Positions 32,638-46,387 of a stretch of 64,000 nucleotides of DNA are shown piece by piece. The stretch lies in assembly GCA_026874595.1 (NCBI GenBank), contig CM049322.1:40358840-40422839 (forward strand). The letters run 5' to 3'. Under the pieces are notes generated by a model. It saw only the letters and a list, made by a program, of their open reading frames with translations, did not search any database and was not told where the DNA came from. This DNA is from Sipunculus nudus (taxonomy: Eukaryota > Annelida > Sipuncula > Golfingiida > Sipunculidae). Positions within the stretch are counted from its first letter, which is position 1, and each line of letters starts with the position of its first letter. The translations under genes and the position numbers were made by a program.

Positions 32638-33290
32638 TCATGTTTTTTATGTTTGACCCCTACCCAACTCTTATGAATATTCATAAAAAATAACTAACGT
32701 TGGCACTTTCTCTTCCCTTTTTGACATATACGACAAGGACATATTTTTCGCGTCAAGATCTACATCACATCTCTATTATCTCTGAAGTTCCAGGAAAGTT
32801 TCAGAATCTTTTTTTATCGGCTTTATTATCTTCAGGTTTTCATCAATCAGCACATCTGCAGGGAACTAGGAAAGACACTGCCGGTACATTTTTAACTAAT
32901 GTCATCTACAATTGTCTTTCTTCTCCCTATAAGGAAATGAAGTACTCTGCGGACACCTTCAGTTTTGTTGCTTTGTAATAATTTAATACGTCGCGATGCC
33001 GGGGAAAGCAAGATTAACGAACGGCAGAGAATAAAACATCATAATATGGTTTTATGCCACATTTCCTCTGATAAACGTGAGCCAATTGATTCTCATCCAA
33101 CAAGGAGAAAATATATAAAATATTACAATCGTTCATGACTTTTTCAGCCTGGGCGACTTAACTTTACAAGTAACAACGAAGGGATATGTCATTATTGTAG
33201 CTTAAGAGAGATTAGACACTTTACATTTTTGTGGTTTTTAACATTTTTTACTATTGATCTCTTTTAGCATAATTTTGATATAGAAACATT
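32635..33290. other. Unannotated DNA
   Basis: No supported gene. A 92-codon frame at 32700-32978 has no recognisable domain. Confidence 0.4.
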
Positions 33291-33293
33291 TTT

Positions 33294-33315
33294 GATATAT
33301 ATATATATACAATTA

Positions 33316-33356
<41 letters not shown>

Positions 33357-33379
33357 TATATATATATATATATATATAT
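33294..33379. repeat. Interrupted (TA)n microsatellite
   Basis: Two TA runs separated by CAATTATGA, with one GC interruption in the second. Confidence 0.95.
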
Positions 33380-34355
33380 TCATGCGAAATATATGAACAA
33401 TACAAAAATCATTAATGCTGCGATTTTCTGTATTGATCCTTACAAAGGCGCATTACACGGACCTATTTTTTTTCCTTCATCACGAACAAACAAATGAATC
33501 AAGAATACACCCAGCTTGTCCTTTTAACATGTTCGTATTTTTGTCTGGAAGAAAGAGCTTCCAGAGCTTCCAAAGATATATTAGTCCATTTGAAGTCCGG
33601 TCGAATATTTATGGGGGGGGGGGGAAGAGGGGGATATTTGAGATCTTATTATGGTGGAGACGAAAATGATGTCTGTAATTACGCGGAACCCTGGAAGAGT
33701 AGATTTGAACACATAACTCAGGAAATTTTAATGTACTGATAGGAACTACATTGACATGTCACGCGAGTCATATACGGCTAAATGCACTGCCACGGGCATT
33801 AAGATTATTTTAAAGATATGACTGTAAGCAGCTGGTAATTTATACTTTAGGCTGCGACTGAGCAATTACCACGGAAGTATAGATGTGAATGTACAAACAA
33901 AAGGGTGTATCCCATTTCTACGGTAACCGTCTTTATTTCCTGGGTCTCACACTAGTTGACTATGATATAAAAAAAAAACACGTGCTTGTATGCGATCAGA
34001 AAAAAAATACGGATATATATTAAAATCTTGGGTTAAAATGTAATTTTGTTACACAAGGAGACAGTTGTAATGAAGTACAACACATTTTTTATAGTTTGGT
34101 CAGGTTTATGTATAGCGGAAACAATTGACGGCCTCGACGCCTCTTCATCGATAATTTTGTCAGAGATTGGAGGAATTGTTGTTGTGATTTGGACGCAGCC
34201 TATGGGATTATGTTCTGTAGACAACTGGCATCCTTATAATGTCTAGAGGTATTATATTTTACCCTCGGTTAAAGGGCCCAGTCACCTATCTGACCTTTAT
34301 AAACTAAAGGTAATCTCTTGGAGCTTTTATATAAATAGGCCAGAAACGTGGATAA
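33380..34355. other. Unannotated DNA with a G-run
   Basis: Overlapping frames at 33415-33739 cross a run of 12-13 G at about 33612-33624 followed by a purine block. The apparent glycine-rich peptides come from this run. No other feature was recognised. Confidence 0.4.
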
Positions 34356-34610
34356 CACCACAAACAGGCTGCTTGCTTTGTTTATATCAACGTGCTTGTA
34401 ATATGTGAGGGCCCGCCAAAATAATAAAAAAAATTCAACATGGATATCTGACAGCAAGTCTGATAAGCCAGAGCTTTGCAAATGGCGTTTTGCAACAAGT
34501 GACCTTTCTACCGCAGCATATATGTAACATACCACTTTAGGTTACATATTTTTCCCGTTTGTCAACATTGCTGTTTTTACAAAATGTTGTTGATAAACAA
34601 ATTGATACAT
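34356..34610 (+). repeat. Unclassified dispersed repeat, copy B (left arm of an inverted pair)
   Basis: Aligns with copy A at 23716-23976 through CAGGCTGCTTGCTTTGTTTA, GTGAGGGCCCGCCAAAA, GATATCTGACAG, GTGACCTTTCTACC and TTTGTCAACATTGCTG. Lies 0.5 kb from copy C, which is inverted. Confidence 0.7.
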
Positions 34611-35136
34611 ATTTCTCGAAGGGATTATATGATCTTTTCACAACCAAAATTACCCTTAGGTTATAAATTTATACACAGAGGAAGCCAGAACCCGAAAACA
34701 AATATTTTCAAAACGTAGGTAAAAGGGCACCTTCAATTGTTTTGCTGTCAGTAACTTAACGCTAAAAGGTTTAAACATATTTAAATGAAAACGTATTAGG
34801 ATAAGGGTTAGGATAACTTCCATGGAACAATCCTTTAAATGTTTGCTGGAATCAACATGTTTTTTTTTAATTAAATGGATTTTTTCCTGTTACCAACGGC
34901 TAATTCATTAAAATAACGCTATCGATGTGCATTAGACAGTTTTGTTCTGGAGGTGACCTGACCAGAACCGTGACAGTCATGATGAGAAGCATCCTGTTAG
35001 GGGTATGTGGTTTCTGACTAGTATTTTTTTCACTTTAAAGCTAGCTTTTCTGAAGAGAGTAATTAGAATCTGGCTGACATATTAATGAGCTGTAGTTAAT
35101 TCCTGTTAAGAACAAATTTTATAACGCCCTTGTGAC

Positions 35137-35400
35137 GGATGTATGCGCTTGTTTATATATAAACTGTTAGTTAACACGGTACAAGCACCACTGCTGACAA
35201 ACAGAAAAACATTGTAACCTTAGGTGGTCGGATGCTTGTGTGCGGAAGTTGAAAGGTGGCTGATTGTAAAATGCCATTTACAGAGTTGTAGTTCATCTTG
35301 CTGACTCCGAATTGCTCTGTCCTTGTTAAATTGGATTCTATTAATTTATAAGTTATAAACACGTAGATAAAAGCATGACGTACAACCTGTGTTTGGTGGG
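35137..35400 (-). repeat. Unclassified dispersed repeat, copy C (right arm of an inverted pair)
   Basis: The reverse complement aligns with copy A: ACACAGGTTGTACG, TCTACGTGTTTATAACTT, CCTTTCAACTTCCGCACA, CTAAGGTTACAATG, TTTTTCTGTTTGTCAGC and CGCATACATCC. Confidence 0.7.
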
Positions 35401-36162
35401 ATCGGCGTTTATGGTGTATTTTATTAAAAGTTTCAAGTGATTATCGTTAGTTAAAGACGTCAGATAACGGTATAGACCCCTTTAATAATCTTGTCGGAAT
35501 TCAGGCTTTGTATGGTGACCCCCGACGATGTCAGATTCAGCAGTATTCAAGCACGATCAAGCACAATGAGCAATTAACCATATGTAAAATTGATTACTAA
35601 AGCTTTTCAATTAAGCATGTTATTTCACTATTAATTGTCTCTGATGTTATTATGCAGGCATCACGATACGTCACTTTTTGGAATTGTTTAATTCGTTACT
35701 CAAGAAAAAACTTTGACATTTCCTATTCAATTACTTGATTTATAATTAAAGCGAAAGGCATCAACCATCTCCATAGAAAGATGCTTAAAATTATCTCCGA
35801 TTACAATGTCTAAAAATTTGATAAATTAAGGGGGTAAATTGGGCAGACACGGCGGACCGAGAAATATGTATTTGCGCAGATCAAATTAGGTCTTGTCGCC
35901 GTGGGGTATTATTCAATAAATATGATAAATGGTCCATTCTGAAGGCAGCTGTCAAGGGGCTTCGTCCCAGCAGTTCTGCTTTAAATGCCGTCAGAAATGA
36001 TGAACTAGTATCAGCCGCTCTTTATTTTCTGATTCATACCTTCTTCGCAGGGTCTATGTTAACGTACAACAGATCCTCTGTCTGCAGTTGTAGACTGAAA
36101 ACCATTTTATTGCCCATGCAGTAAAAAAAATTGATGTCATCGATCACGCATACCAAACACAC

Positions 36163-36163
<1 letters not shown>
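35401..36163. other. Non-repetitive DNA, possible regulatory content
   Basis: No gene recognised. Around 35530-35640 and 35850-36010 composition is even, with TTAATTG cores and an imperfect CACGGCGG/CGCCGTGG inverted pair (about 35848-35903). Confidence 0.35.

Positions 36164-36208
<45 letters not shown>
36164..36208. repeat. (TA)n microsatellite
   Basis: About 22 TA units. Confidence 0.95.
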
Positions 36209-36210
<2 letters not shown>

Positions 36211-36312
36211 CATATTTATATTCATTTCTGGTTCACATATTAATATAAATAGGCTATATATAACCAGTAATGATCAGCCAATAATGGTTCAACCTAAACT
36301 AATAGCTCCCGG

Positions 36313-36420
36313 CTTTTAATGACCTTGGATCATTTTGCCTTCGAGCTTTTGATAAGTAAACCCTACCTTTTAATGACCTTGGATCATTTTGCCTTCTAGC
36401 TTTTAATAATTAAACCCTAC
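36313..36420 (+). repeat. Tandem duplication of a 54-bp unit
   Basis: Two adjacent copies, 36313-36366 and 36367-36420, both from CTTTTAATGACCTTGG to AAACCCTAC, with only a few differences. Confidence 0.92.
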
Positions 36421-37920
36421 ATGTGGGTTTTATTTTATTCTGACGGAGAAAGCTTGATCTAAACTTTTTTTCGTCGCAACTCATTCATATAGGTCAATAA
36501 TATACTCACTTACGTACCTTGGTACGCTCATGATACAAACCGGGGTCAATTTGACATCGGTATGCCTGGTGATTATTCTATTTTTCGGGTTGGCTTTATA
36601 ATATATTCAGGCGGTGAAATTTCCCGATTTTAACTTTTTCTCGATGAGGGATCAATATTCGCCTTCTCTATGTACAAACACCTACACATTGAATTACCAT
36701 AGTACTTAGTTAAATCAAATACTATGTGCGAACCATGTAATCAATTGCACGGGGAACCAAGGGCACATCGACCGAACGGAAACCGTAGTTATTTAATGGC
36801 AGATTTAATATGACAGATCAGATATAATTTATACATACAAGATCTATGTTTATTCATAATATCAAGATTTGCCTACGAAGATATTTCCTCTTATTCACAA
36901 AAGTGTTTAAATTCCTCTTTCGCAAATATGGCCACTCAGACTAGCCCCCTTCAAACATATGGGAAATAATAATCGAGGAATGGTCGAGGAAGCAGGTTTA
37001 TGGAATGTAAACCTCGATCAACCAACCGGCTGGAATTCCATTACATGTTTGCATTTAGTGTATAGGTTTAATAAAGTGGATATATAATTCTAGAACTCTC
37101 TTACTTGAGTTGTGGATTATAAAAGGATTTAAGTCTCCCAGGAAAAACTGTTAACATATTTCTTTTAAAAATCTTGGATGTGCCCGTGTTCATGTAGTTA
37201 TACTTGCTAATGCTTCTATAAGACCATAAACGGGGGAGGCGGCGGTTAACTTCTTCAGTTCTGGCACTCAGCAGGTGTTATCGTGTACGACTAAGATACT
37301 TGTATAGGCATACGACACTTCAGATCTACTTGTAATTGTCGCTCAGATTACAGGACACAGAAATAAGCTTCCGTCAGGCCCGGAACAAGTGTCTATCCTG
37401 ACAAAGTTTTATAACATAAAGAGCTATTTCATTCAGCCTGAACTGACTCTAATCTTATTTGACGGCTTGTTTTACAAATTTATTTTAGCGGTCAAAAAAA
37501 TTATGATAATAATCAGACGTGTACTTTTTAAACACCGATAAACCACGACTGATTAAGTGTAGCTGCTGTTGCAATGTCAATTTTTTAATGTGATATACAA
37601 TTCATGGCTGGTTCCCTTTCAAATATTGCTTATGGGATAGTGTTACTTTAATATCTGGGAAACTGGTTCGCGATATGTGGACGGATCGAGTGTATAATAC
37701 AGCTGGATAAGAAATAACATTTTATTTATTACCTGATATAAAGTCTAATGGCAGAGAACGGCTATACGAAACAAGGTATATCGACATATTTGCAGGAATC
37801 TGAGTTCATGTACATGTTTAAACATCATGATCATAATACTATTTTTGTGATACTAATGCTGCAAAACGAACCCAGGATAGTATGTTATTTTTAAAAATAT
37901 TTTAATGTTTATTTTTTGTT
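36421..37920. other. Long unannotated stretch
   Basis: No gene, RNA or repeat recognised in 1.5 kb of AT-rich DNA. Confidence 0.45.
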
Positions 37921-37924
37921 AGAG

Positions 37925-38322
37925 GTAGCCGCCTCCATTTTTTTAATGCATACTTAACTAATTATTTGTACATCTGCAGAATTCATTCCGGTTTCGGACT
38001 ACGTGGCGGGGAAGTATCACACGCTTCCTCTCATCTTATATCCTGGCGCCAACCAGGCCCGTTGGCTACTGCACTACTTCGGGCCCTGTGTGCGTTATCT
38101 TCCCCTTTGCTGTGTCATACCACCGAGAAACCCCCGAAGGGCGCACTCGTTTTTGAGTGAAATATGGCCGTCGGGCACGGCCTTCCCATTAAGCTTGCAG
38201 AGCGCTCACCCTGGGTGGGGGCCGAACGTGAAAACTCTCACCGCCTCAGCTGAGATTCGAACTCACGACCTCCCGGATTTGAGTCCTGTGCTCTACCCGT
38301 GGGCCACAGTTGCCGGTCAGGA
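37925..38322 (-). mobile_element. tRNA-derived SINE, best-preserved copy
   Basis: On the minus strand it begins with a tRNA-like head: GTGGCCCACGGGTAGAGC near the A box (38290-38306) and a B box GAGTTCGAATCTC (38252-38264). The body carries AGGCGGTGAGAGTTTTCACG, ACCCAGGGTGAGCGCTCTGC, AGTGCGCCCTTCGGGGGTTT and GGCCTGGTTGGCGCC. The 3' part has GTCCGAAACCGGAAT, CTGCAGATGTAC and ends AAAAAATGGAGGCGGCTACC. No poly(A) tail is present. It serves as the reference for the copies at 3841, 26988, 28138, 31812 and 43375. Confidence 0.88.
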
Positions 38323-40340
38323 CAGTATGTTTCAATCGTACAAGAGCATGTTTCTGAATAGCATGTCAGTTACCATATCATAAATTTATAAAAGAATATA
38401 CGCAATTTTCTCTCTGTCATTTCGCTAAGGCTATAACATTCGTTTCCCCCTTTGCATGTGACAAGCAAGGAAAGCGTTTTTCTCTCTTGATGTTTGGATG
38501 TAAACGATTTTTCAGAAATTAACAATGATGAGAAATTATTGGTGGCAAGTTAAATGTCATTTGAAAGAAGAATGAAACTATGATTTTAGGCATCATCTTG
38601 TTGACGCTTTATCGATCAGGCTGGCTTTTACTTACGTCTTTTGTCACATTTCGTGTTTATGGCCGAGTGATTTGCAATCATGTTTGTTGCCATGCCCCCA
38701 GTCAGCGAGGCCTTGATGATTTATATCCAGAAATATGGTGCTTTATAATATTTCACTGGACACTTTTATGATGTATATGGTAATTGCATGCTAGAAATGC
38801 TGCCGTTGCTGAGTTAAAGGTTGTATATAGTGATGACACGTAAAGCACCTTTTGAAAAAGTTTTACGTTTTGTGATTTGGCATTACTCTGTTTCATACAA
38901 GAAGGTTTTGGGTCATTAAATAATCATATATTACAATGGCATGCTCCTGGTACGCTAATGTTTTGAGAATACCGTACGTGATTCTCGTAGCAATATTGCA
39001 AGTGACATGCTATAGTTAGGATGATGCTTAAGTTACGATTCAGGTTTGACCTAAAGAGTAACGACGTGTGGGAAATACTGTTCTGCAAATTAAAGACATC
39101 ATAGTACATATGTTCTGCTGTTCAACCAAGGAAGTAAAACGGAGGCCACTGATTGAGTTATTCATTACTTTAAGAAATTTTTCGATTCAACTAATAGTTT
39201 GCTAGTTGGGATAGATGTCACTAAAATGATTAACGAGATATTAAGAAATTATAGATGTTACAAACTAAAAAAAACACAGAAACGCTGCACAGTCATGATA
39301 GGAGAGCACGTGTGTAATACTGATGAATCCATAATCAGTTAATGGTTAAGAAAACAAAAACCGTTAATGTTCGTTTATTCATTGTTTAGAGAAATGATTC
39401 ATTGCTTACAGAAATGATCTACTTCAAGCCATATCGCGGATTACATATTCGATATCTCGATAACGTTTTCAAATATAGATATTTTCGATATTCTGCCAAA
39501 CGTTACCAAAACTGGTTTAATGGGGTGATAATCAAGCGTCTGTTACCAATTTAGACATCTGATTGTATTTGGATTAGTGAAAGGCTGATAGTGAAAGCCA
39601 CAGGTCATTAAGTTGAATGTTCGAGTAGCGTGATTGGTCATATGATCAAAGTTAACCACAGAACATTTGAATGTGTACTTGACGACTTACTGGTACAAAA
39701 ATATACTTATTTTTGGTAAAAAAATACTCATTTTCTGTAAATTGATACAAAAAAAATATAGCAATACATATCCAAATACGCTACCATAATTTCGCAATTA
39801 TATTGAAATACGAAAATTGAAGGCGATACCTAGTCCTACAGTTAGTACATAGTACACTTTCTGTATCTAATGTGTATGGTGTAGAATTTTTGCAAGATTT
39901 ATTGATAAGATTTTTCATTTTGTCTGTCATCCATTGGAATATAAATTTTTTAACATGAAGAAAAGTTTGTTATAATTTTAATTTTACCTTTAAACAATAA
40001 ATATATAATAATATATAAATATATTAATATATAAAGCATGTGTATAAGTGGATGCATTAGAAATAATGAAAGATTGAAGGAAAGAGGGTAACGTCAGAGA
40101 AGAGTTTAGGGAGATAAACTTATTAAGGTAAATAATGAAGTAAATCGTAAAAACAGGAAGTAGTTGGCAGTGGATAGTGTGAAAAAGCACGATGGAGATA
40201 ATTAGGTAAAAATAAACTAATGCAATGCACAGCTCAGACTGGGACGTAATTATTCCCGACATTTATTTAAAAGGCAACATTATTTATCAGTAGTCCATAT
40301 GTCTAATTTCAATGATTAACACTCAACGTAATGATTAAAT
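38323..40340. other. Long unannotated stretch
   Basis: No gene recognised in 2.0 kb. The very AT-rich stretch at about 39950-40040 has no clear period. The tandem array begins near the right end. Confidence 0.45.
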
Positions 40341-40904
40341 CTGACGGGTGACGCTTTGGTAGTAATCTTAATTAGATAAAATGGTAATTGGTCCATTTAA
40401 TCCGTTTATTTCACTTTATTGCGTAATTAAGCGTGATGATTTAGGTTAGTTTTCCTTACTTAATTCTTTCGCAAGCATAACAAATAACGTTTTTAAATAA
40501 ATCAGATAAGAATGTTTCATATAAATCAAATACAAATCTTGTAAAACAAATTACATTTCAAATAAATAAGATGCAAATGTAGTACAGTTTTCTACGATGT
40601 GAACGGAACAAAAACGACCAAATGAAAATGTACTTACTTGAATTATTCTGCCCCTGATAGCAAGATAGCCCAGTTAGAATGAGGCACTTTAGATAGAAGC
40701 CAGGGATAGATAATGTAAAAATGTCAGAGACCAAGGGCATTTTTTAACAGTTTTATCGCCCCACGCCATTTTTATCGTGGTTATAAAGCAGGAGAAACAA
40801 ATTTGTGGAACATCGTTCTTCAATGCTGCAGGGACAAAACTGTCTCTTTGCGGGTATTAAAAGAGGCGCTTGATATAAACCCGCGGATCCACCATCCGGA
40901 CCAT

Positions 40905-41118
40905 AAACATGGACCTCCTAAATCGTACATTTTACAACATCACATCAAGCAGAAGTACGAGTCTGGAGGGAGATGTTATAAGATGTCGTCGATGGACCAA
41001 TGATGTTTATATCTTTGGTGGGTTAGGATTTATGATGTCGCTATATACCAGCAAACCTCCCACAAGGATACTTTGTGAACATATTTTAGACCTGGTAACG
41101 ACAATGTTCCAGATCTAA
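40905..41118 (+). repeat. Array block A, unit 1
   Basis: About 210 bp conserved in four units, from GACCTCCTAAATCG to ATGTTCCAGATCT. Minus-strand translation gives a frame with RSGTLSLPGLKYVHKVSLWE; plus-strand translation gives MDLLNRTFYNIT. A one-base insertion near 41055 relative to other units breaks the plus frame. Confidence 0.75.
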
Positions 41119-42329
41119 ATGCTATCAAGTCTGTTGGTACTATGAGAAGAATACCTATACTTTCACTATTGAGTAGAGATCGTTTTGCGACTCCATTACT
41201 GCCTAACTGTTTTCACAATGATTATATATGAATATTCATTTATATAATATCTGCGACGCATCGATTTTGGGAACGGAAGGGTTTACTCTTTCACCGAGGA
41301 CATGTGTCCCCGAAAATGTTCAAAAACTCTTTTAGCTTTAAAGGTTTGCAGAAACGTTGATACATAAAGATTATATCTCACAGTCAGGAGGAGTTAAATT
41401 GTTTAAACCCCATTAATCTCCCCTTCAGAACTGCTCCTAAATATAATGTAGTTATCCAAAAGTCTGATTAATTAAAATGGTCTTTGCACCAATGAAAATG
41501 AATGCTTCCTCTCATTTTCTTCTCATTATAAATAGGCCTAGTTATTTTTTTCTAAAGAGATAAATATGAATGAAAAAGAATAATCAGAGTCGTAATGCGA
41601 AGTAGAAATCTGTATCATTTTTTTGATATGTATCGTTTTGATTTTATTGACCTAGTTAGGCGCTTATCCAGCATTAGGTTAGTCTGAAATGAGTATTTAA
41701 TGTCAGATTATTTTATCTGAAAAAATATTGGCATGACGGTATACGCAGGATAAGCATTGGTTTGCGAAATATTACTTGTAATATACTATGACATAGGCAA
41801 ACAAAAATATAACATTCTTGATTGTTGTATTTAATAGTAAATAGTACATTGATTTCATTTAAGGATTGGATATAAAGATTAATGTGAGGGAGAGTATAAA
41901 ACGGTCAAATTAATATTCAACGCACCATTGCTCATTTTTGATTAATCAAAACTTAAGTTTCCAAAATGTTCTTTGATTTATTTGATCAGCTTAAAAAAAT
42001 TCAAACTAGTATTCCTCAACCAGTCCCCTTTTCACAAATATTTAAAAGCGAGATACTAATCTAAGTAGCCTATCCAGGGATACTAAAATATGGATATTCA
42101 GAGGCGTGCATCTGTTTTTCGGGACAGCCTAATCTCCGACTCATTATAGTCTATTATACTTTATACATGTGTATTTCGTAAAACCATTCAATCCAAATTA
42201 TTGTGTGGTCAGGTACAGAGGTGTGCTTTGCGTAGACTAATTATTGGGTTAGGTCTATAGGTTGCTGTATTTAAAAAACTTAATTAAAATACTGATCATG
42301 TCGGATGAAAATTATATGACATTGAGACC

Positions 42330-42530
42330 GATGAAGCTGTGGAAAGATACCCCATATCAGTTGGAAGACGGATAGTCGTCTTCTAATATCGGTAAACATA
42401 TCAGGTAACAAATCAGACTGACACTACGAACCAATCTGAGTAACAAAGGAATGAAGGTTTCAGTATTTCCATGTGTTCCGCGTGGTTATCCCCATATACA
42501 CACCCTGATAAATTCGCCATGCAAAGAAGG
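42330..42530 (+). repeat. Array block B, unit 1
   Basis: Shares AATCAGACTGACAC, GGAATGAAGGTTTCAGTATT and the GTGGTTATC phrase with the other units. It is the most diverged copy of this block. Confidence 0.6.
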
Positions 42531-43374
42531 CACTGCCTTTCGTCTGATTATACCAGGTGTGACTTTGAAATCCTGTATAAATCTGAGGCTATAGCTTCTT
42601 CTAATGCCAGGATACAACAGTAGTTTAAATAAAAAAAAATAGTGATACTTGAACAATTTTGTAATGAAAATAAAGTTTCTTACTTTGTTAAAATTATCCT
42701 ACAAATGTATATCAAATACATTCTTATTCACGTTGCCCTGCTGTTAACATTGATGTGGCTTATCTAAAGGGCCAATCACTAGGGGATATAACCCGTTACG
42801 ACTCGATACAACTTGCAAGTATGAAGGTCACGAGCAATCATCAGGCGGTCGTAAAATTCATTAATGGTCGCTAGTGGTCGCGAGCATTAACAGAAGGATA
42901 ATCTTTCATCACACTAAAAAAACTTCTTTACGGTTGTTGTTGCCTTTTGCTAGTCGTAACTAATCGGTAGATATAATAAAGCTGGAGTTAAGTTGTCTTG
43001 AGATGGTAAGCGTTGAGCCTTTACAACCAAATGGCCGATCATAATGAAGGTTGTCTTTTGACAGTCGTAAGAGTATAGCGTACCACATATAACTAGTTGC
43101 AACACTGCCATGGGGAGTCTTACTCTGGTAAGGCGACCAGTATTAACAACGATTACAACAAGTCGTAGGTGGGCACTGACATGTCATAATAATAGCGCAA
43201 CTGTTCCAACGACAAAAAGAGTTTCAGTCGATAGATTTGACTGCCTGTTATCTGCGCTTAGACCTATCTTTCACCGTCGTGGATGATCCCCGCTCATGTG
43301 TGAGCGGGGCTTTTGATGGCAACGTTGGTAACAAAGGTTCACCGGCTTCCGTCGTCCAGGAGAAGAGCAAAGCA

Positions 43375-43570
43375 GAAATATCGTGATTTCGAAATCTCAG
43401 TCGAAGAGGGGTGAGATTTTCACCGTCGGCGACCACCCAGGGTGGTCTACAGGCTTAACGGGGAGACTGTGCCTAAAAGTCGTAATTCACTGACAAACTA
43501 GTACGCCTTTCGGGCTTCCACAGTGTAAAGACCCAGCAATGGGAATCACTCGCCCTTAAAACCCCTAGTA
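43375..43570 (+). mobile_element. tRNA-derived SINE fragment inside array unit 1
   Basis: TCGTGATTTCGAAATCTCAG (B-box region) is followed by GGGGTGAGATTTTCACCGTC, CCACCCAGGGTGG, ACGCCTTTCGGG and GACCCAGCAATGGG. Equivalent positions in the other units lack it, so it inserted after the duplication. Confidence 0.7.
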
Positions 43571-45676
43571 GTTATCAAGTAGACGATTACTTTTTACAAA
43601 ATAAATCAGCTTGGACCTTTCGACAACGTATACAGACCACTGCCTTTTGGCTCGTGCTCCTGCTTTGAAAGTTGTTGAACGTTACTGTTGTATAATGTTA
43701 TTAAGAAGTTGTATGTTGATTGATGTTGTATGTTACGAACAGGGCTTCAAACTGCTTACACCTTTACAGCCGTAAAGTGACGATTTGAATATAAAAGAAA
43801 GCGTGAGATTCAAGGGCAACAGGTTAAATTGACCTGTGCTATGTCCTTTTTTTTTCTTTCCGGTCACTGTCTTTTATGTACGGCTTGCACTTCTACTATG
43901 GTCCTTACCTACTGGACCTCTTCCTCTTGTTTAATAAAAACTGTTAAGTAGCTGTTGTACAAGTTTATTTTTCCTATGATGTGTGTTTGTATTATTCTGG
44001 CTCACACCAGGTATTGTTTTAAAAACCGCCTATTTGGATTGGGAAAATAGTTCACCACGTCAGTACTAATCCAAGTCGTGAGAAGTATTTTAATCGGGAA
44101 CGCATACGTTACACGCGAATATAATTATAATTTAAAATGTATGTGTGCACAATAATCATGAGCCGATACCCTCCGATTGTTTTGTTTCTCTTTGTTCTCT
44201 GTAAAATGTTATCAGTGAAAACAAAATTAATTTCTAAATTAATCTTTACCTCTTTAACCACGTTTAGTATACTTGGTGTTACTGATGATATACAAAAATG
44301 ATTGCTTTTCCCTTTAAAAAGATCTTATCATGTGAGTCATGTTTTGCATCAACATGAGACAAGCCTTCTAGTGGGTGAATGAAGGGCCCGGGCGCAGGTA
44401 AAACACGATCCTATGTTCCAGAAGGATTCGCATGAGTTGTCATAAGAATTGTATTAAAATAGAATGATTCTCTACATATAAAGCCGGATGCTGGTCTCAT
44501 GGCTTTAGATATTCTCAGATATATTTAAAGAAGACTTAGCTCTACCTGTCTATACAATTGTCTCTGTACAAGGGAAGGGATAAGACGACCTTGTGCTTTC
44601 TTCAGACAAATGAATTTAAGACAATTGTTGGTACATTCCTCTCAACTGTTAGCTAGGTTGTATGTTTGTGTATGATTTTGACACAGAAATATCTGATAGC
44701 ATGAGGTTCAATTTTCCACCAGAATGGTTTTGTTTTAAATAAGAATTATATGTATGACCGTCATATTATTAATTAATATAGAGAATTAAATTCGAGCAAA
44801 TCGAGTATTGTATGAATGAAAAGCTCTCGACAGTTGCACTGTTCTTGCCTTAAGGATTTGTATTGATTCTTTGTAAATGCAAACAGAAAACAATCCCAGA
44901 TGAACATTTATTAAATAAAAGTATTACACGTACATAGGGATATTGTATATTTGTTATCTTCCCACTTTTTATCTTGTTTAATCGTATTACAATTAAAATT
45001 CATATGGTAGTTTTTTTTAATATTGAACAGCATTGCATTTTGACAGTCAACAATTCTAACATGGTTTCATTTCTTTCGTGAAGGCGGATGATTTTATGCC
45101 TGTAGATGGCTTGCATAACTTAACTCAAACCAGCCCATTCTTCCTTTTTATTATATTTTAATAACGGGATAGATTTTCAAAGATTATTATGGTTTACGGG
45201 TAGCAGATTATCCGAAGCCTAATAACAGACGGTCTGTACGTCTCCTGATCATCTATACTCGCACAAATTTGTGGAGATTGTGGCATAGAATAGAGTAGTT
45301 TATTTACTAGTAAATTGATGATTAACGAGTTGAAACAATTAACTGACAACAATTAAAGAATTAAATAAATTCGGTTTGCAACGCTTTGGTGGTTTACTGA
45401 ATTAGATGCAATGGAAATTTGTTAATTTAATTCCATTAAGTTCTCTATAATACGAAATTAAACGATATTCTAATGATTTATTCTCTTTGTACTGATTAAA
45501 GTTTTTGCCACTTTAGCAAAATGGGAGTTATGTTTTGAAATATGGTTAAGGTCAGATAAAAAAGAAAATATTTGATGTCTGTCTAAAGTGCAGATCAGGT
45601 ACAGGTCTGATAACTAAACGGTTCATTTTAAACAGCAGTAGGTTTTGGCGACTGTTTCTTTAACAATATTTCTGAA

Positions 45677-45678
<2 letters not shown>

Positions 45679-45730
<52 letters not shown>
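45679..45730. repeat. (TA)n microsatellite, array unit 2
   Basis: About 26 units beginning in the phrase TGAAGGATATAT. The same flank precedes the shorter run at 49420 and a similar one precedes the run at 55151, so the microsatellite occupies the same place in three units. Confidence 0.95.
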
Positions 45731-45732
<2 letters not shown>

Positions 45733-46177
45733 ATGCTTGCTACCTTGAGACATCTAAAGTTATGTGTGATTTTCACCCCAAATGGACCTATTTGAGGTCA
45801 AGATCACTCCCATAATTTAGGCCAGTATCACCCACATCTACTTACCTAAATGTTATATTGTGTACAGGTTTTTCAAAGGCAAGGGCTGCGCGACCGTGCT
45901 GAAACCATGGTGCCAACGGCTTCTCAGACTTGGATAGAATTAATCGTTATTTTATTGTTACACGTCTCACGCCTTTCAGAAAAAAAAATGATGTGGAGCT
46001 AAAACGTGTATACATTTTGCTACATATCTGCACAACGATGTTCGGTTACCCCTAGTCAAGTATACATGAGAAAATAAATCTGGCCGTTTATTTTTACCGT
46101 GGCTATTGACAAAATTGTCTCCCCTGCGTAATAGTTTGCATATATTTTTACCAGTGTTTCTACCATCCCTGTTGTAA

Positions 46178-46387
46178 ACAGGGACCTGCTAAATCATACA
46201 TATTACGACTTCACATCAAGCAGAATTATGAGTCTGGAGGGAGATGTTATAAGATGTCTTCGATGGAACCACGATGTTCATATCTATGTCGGGTAGGATT
46301 TGTGATGTCACTACATAGGGGCAAACTCCCACAAAGAAATTTTATGAACATATTTAAGTCCTTGTAATGACAATGTTCCAGGTCTGA
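46178..46387 (+). repeat. Array block A, unit 2
   Basis: Matches unit 1 closely through TCACATCAAGCAGAA and GAGTCTGGAGGGAGATGTTA. The minus frame reads GTLSLQGLKYVHKISLWEF and then soon stops. Confidence 0.8.

Noticed and set aside
33415-33739. Glycine-rich frames near 33.6 kb
   Set aside because: The glycines come from a run of G; no other support on either frame.
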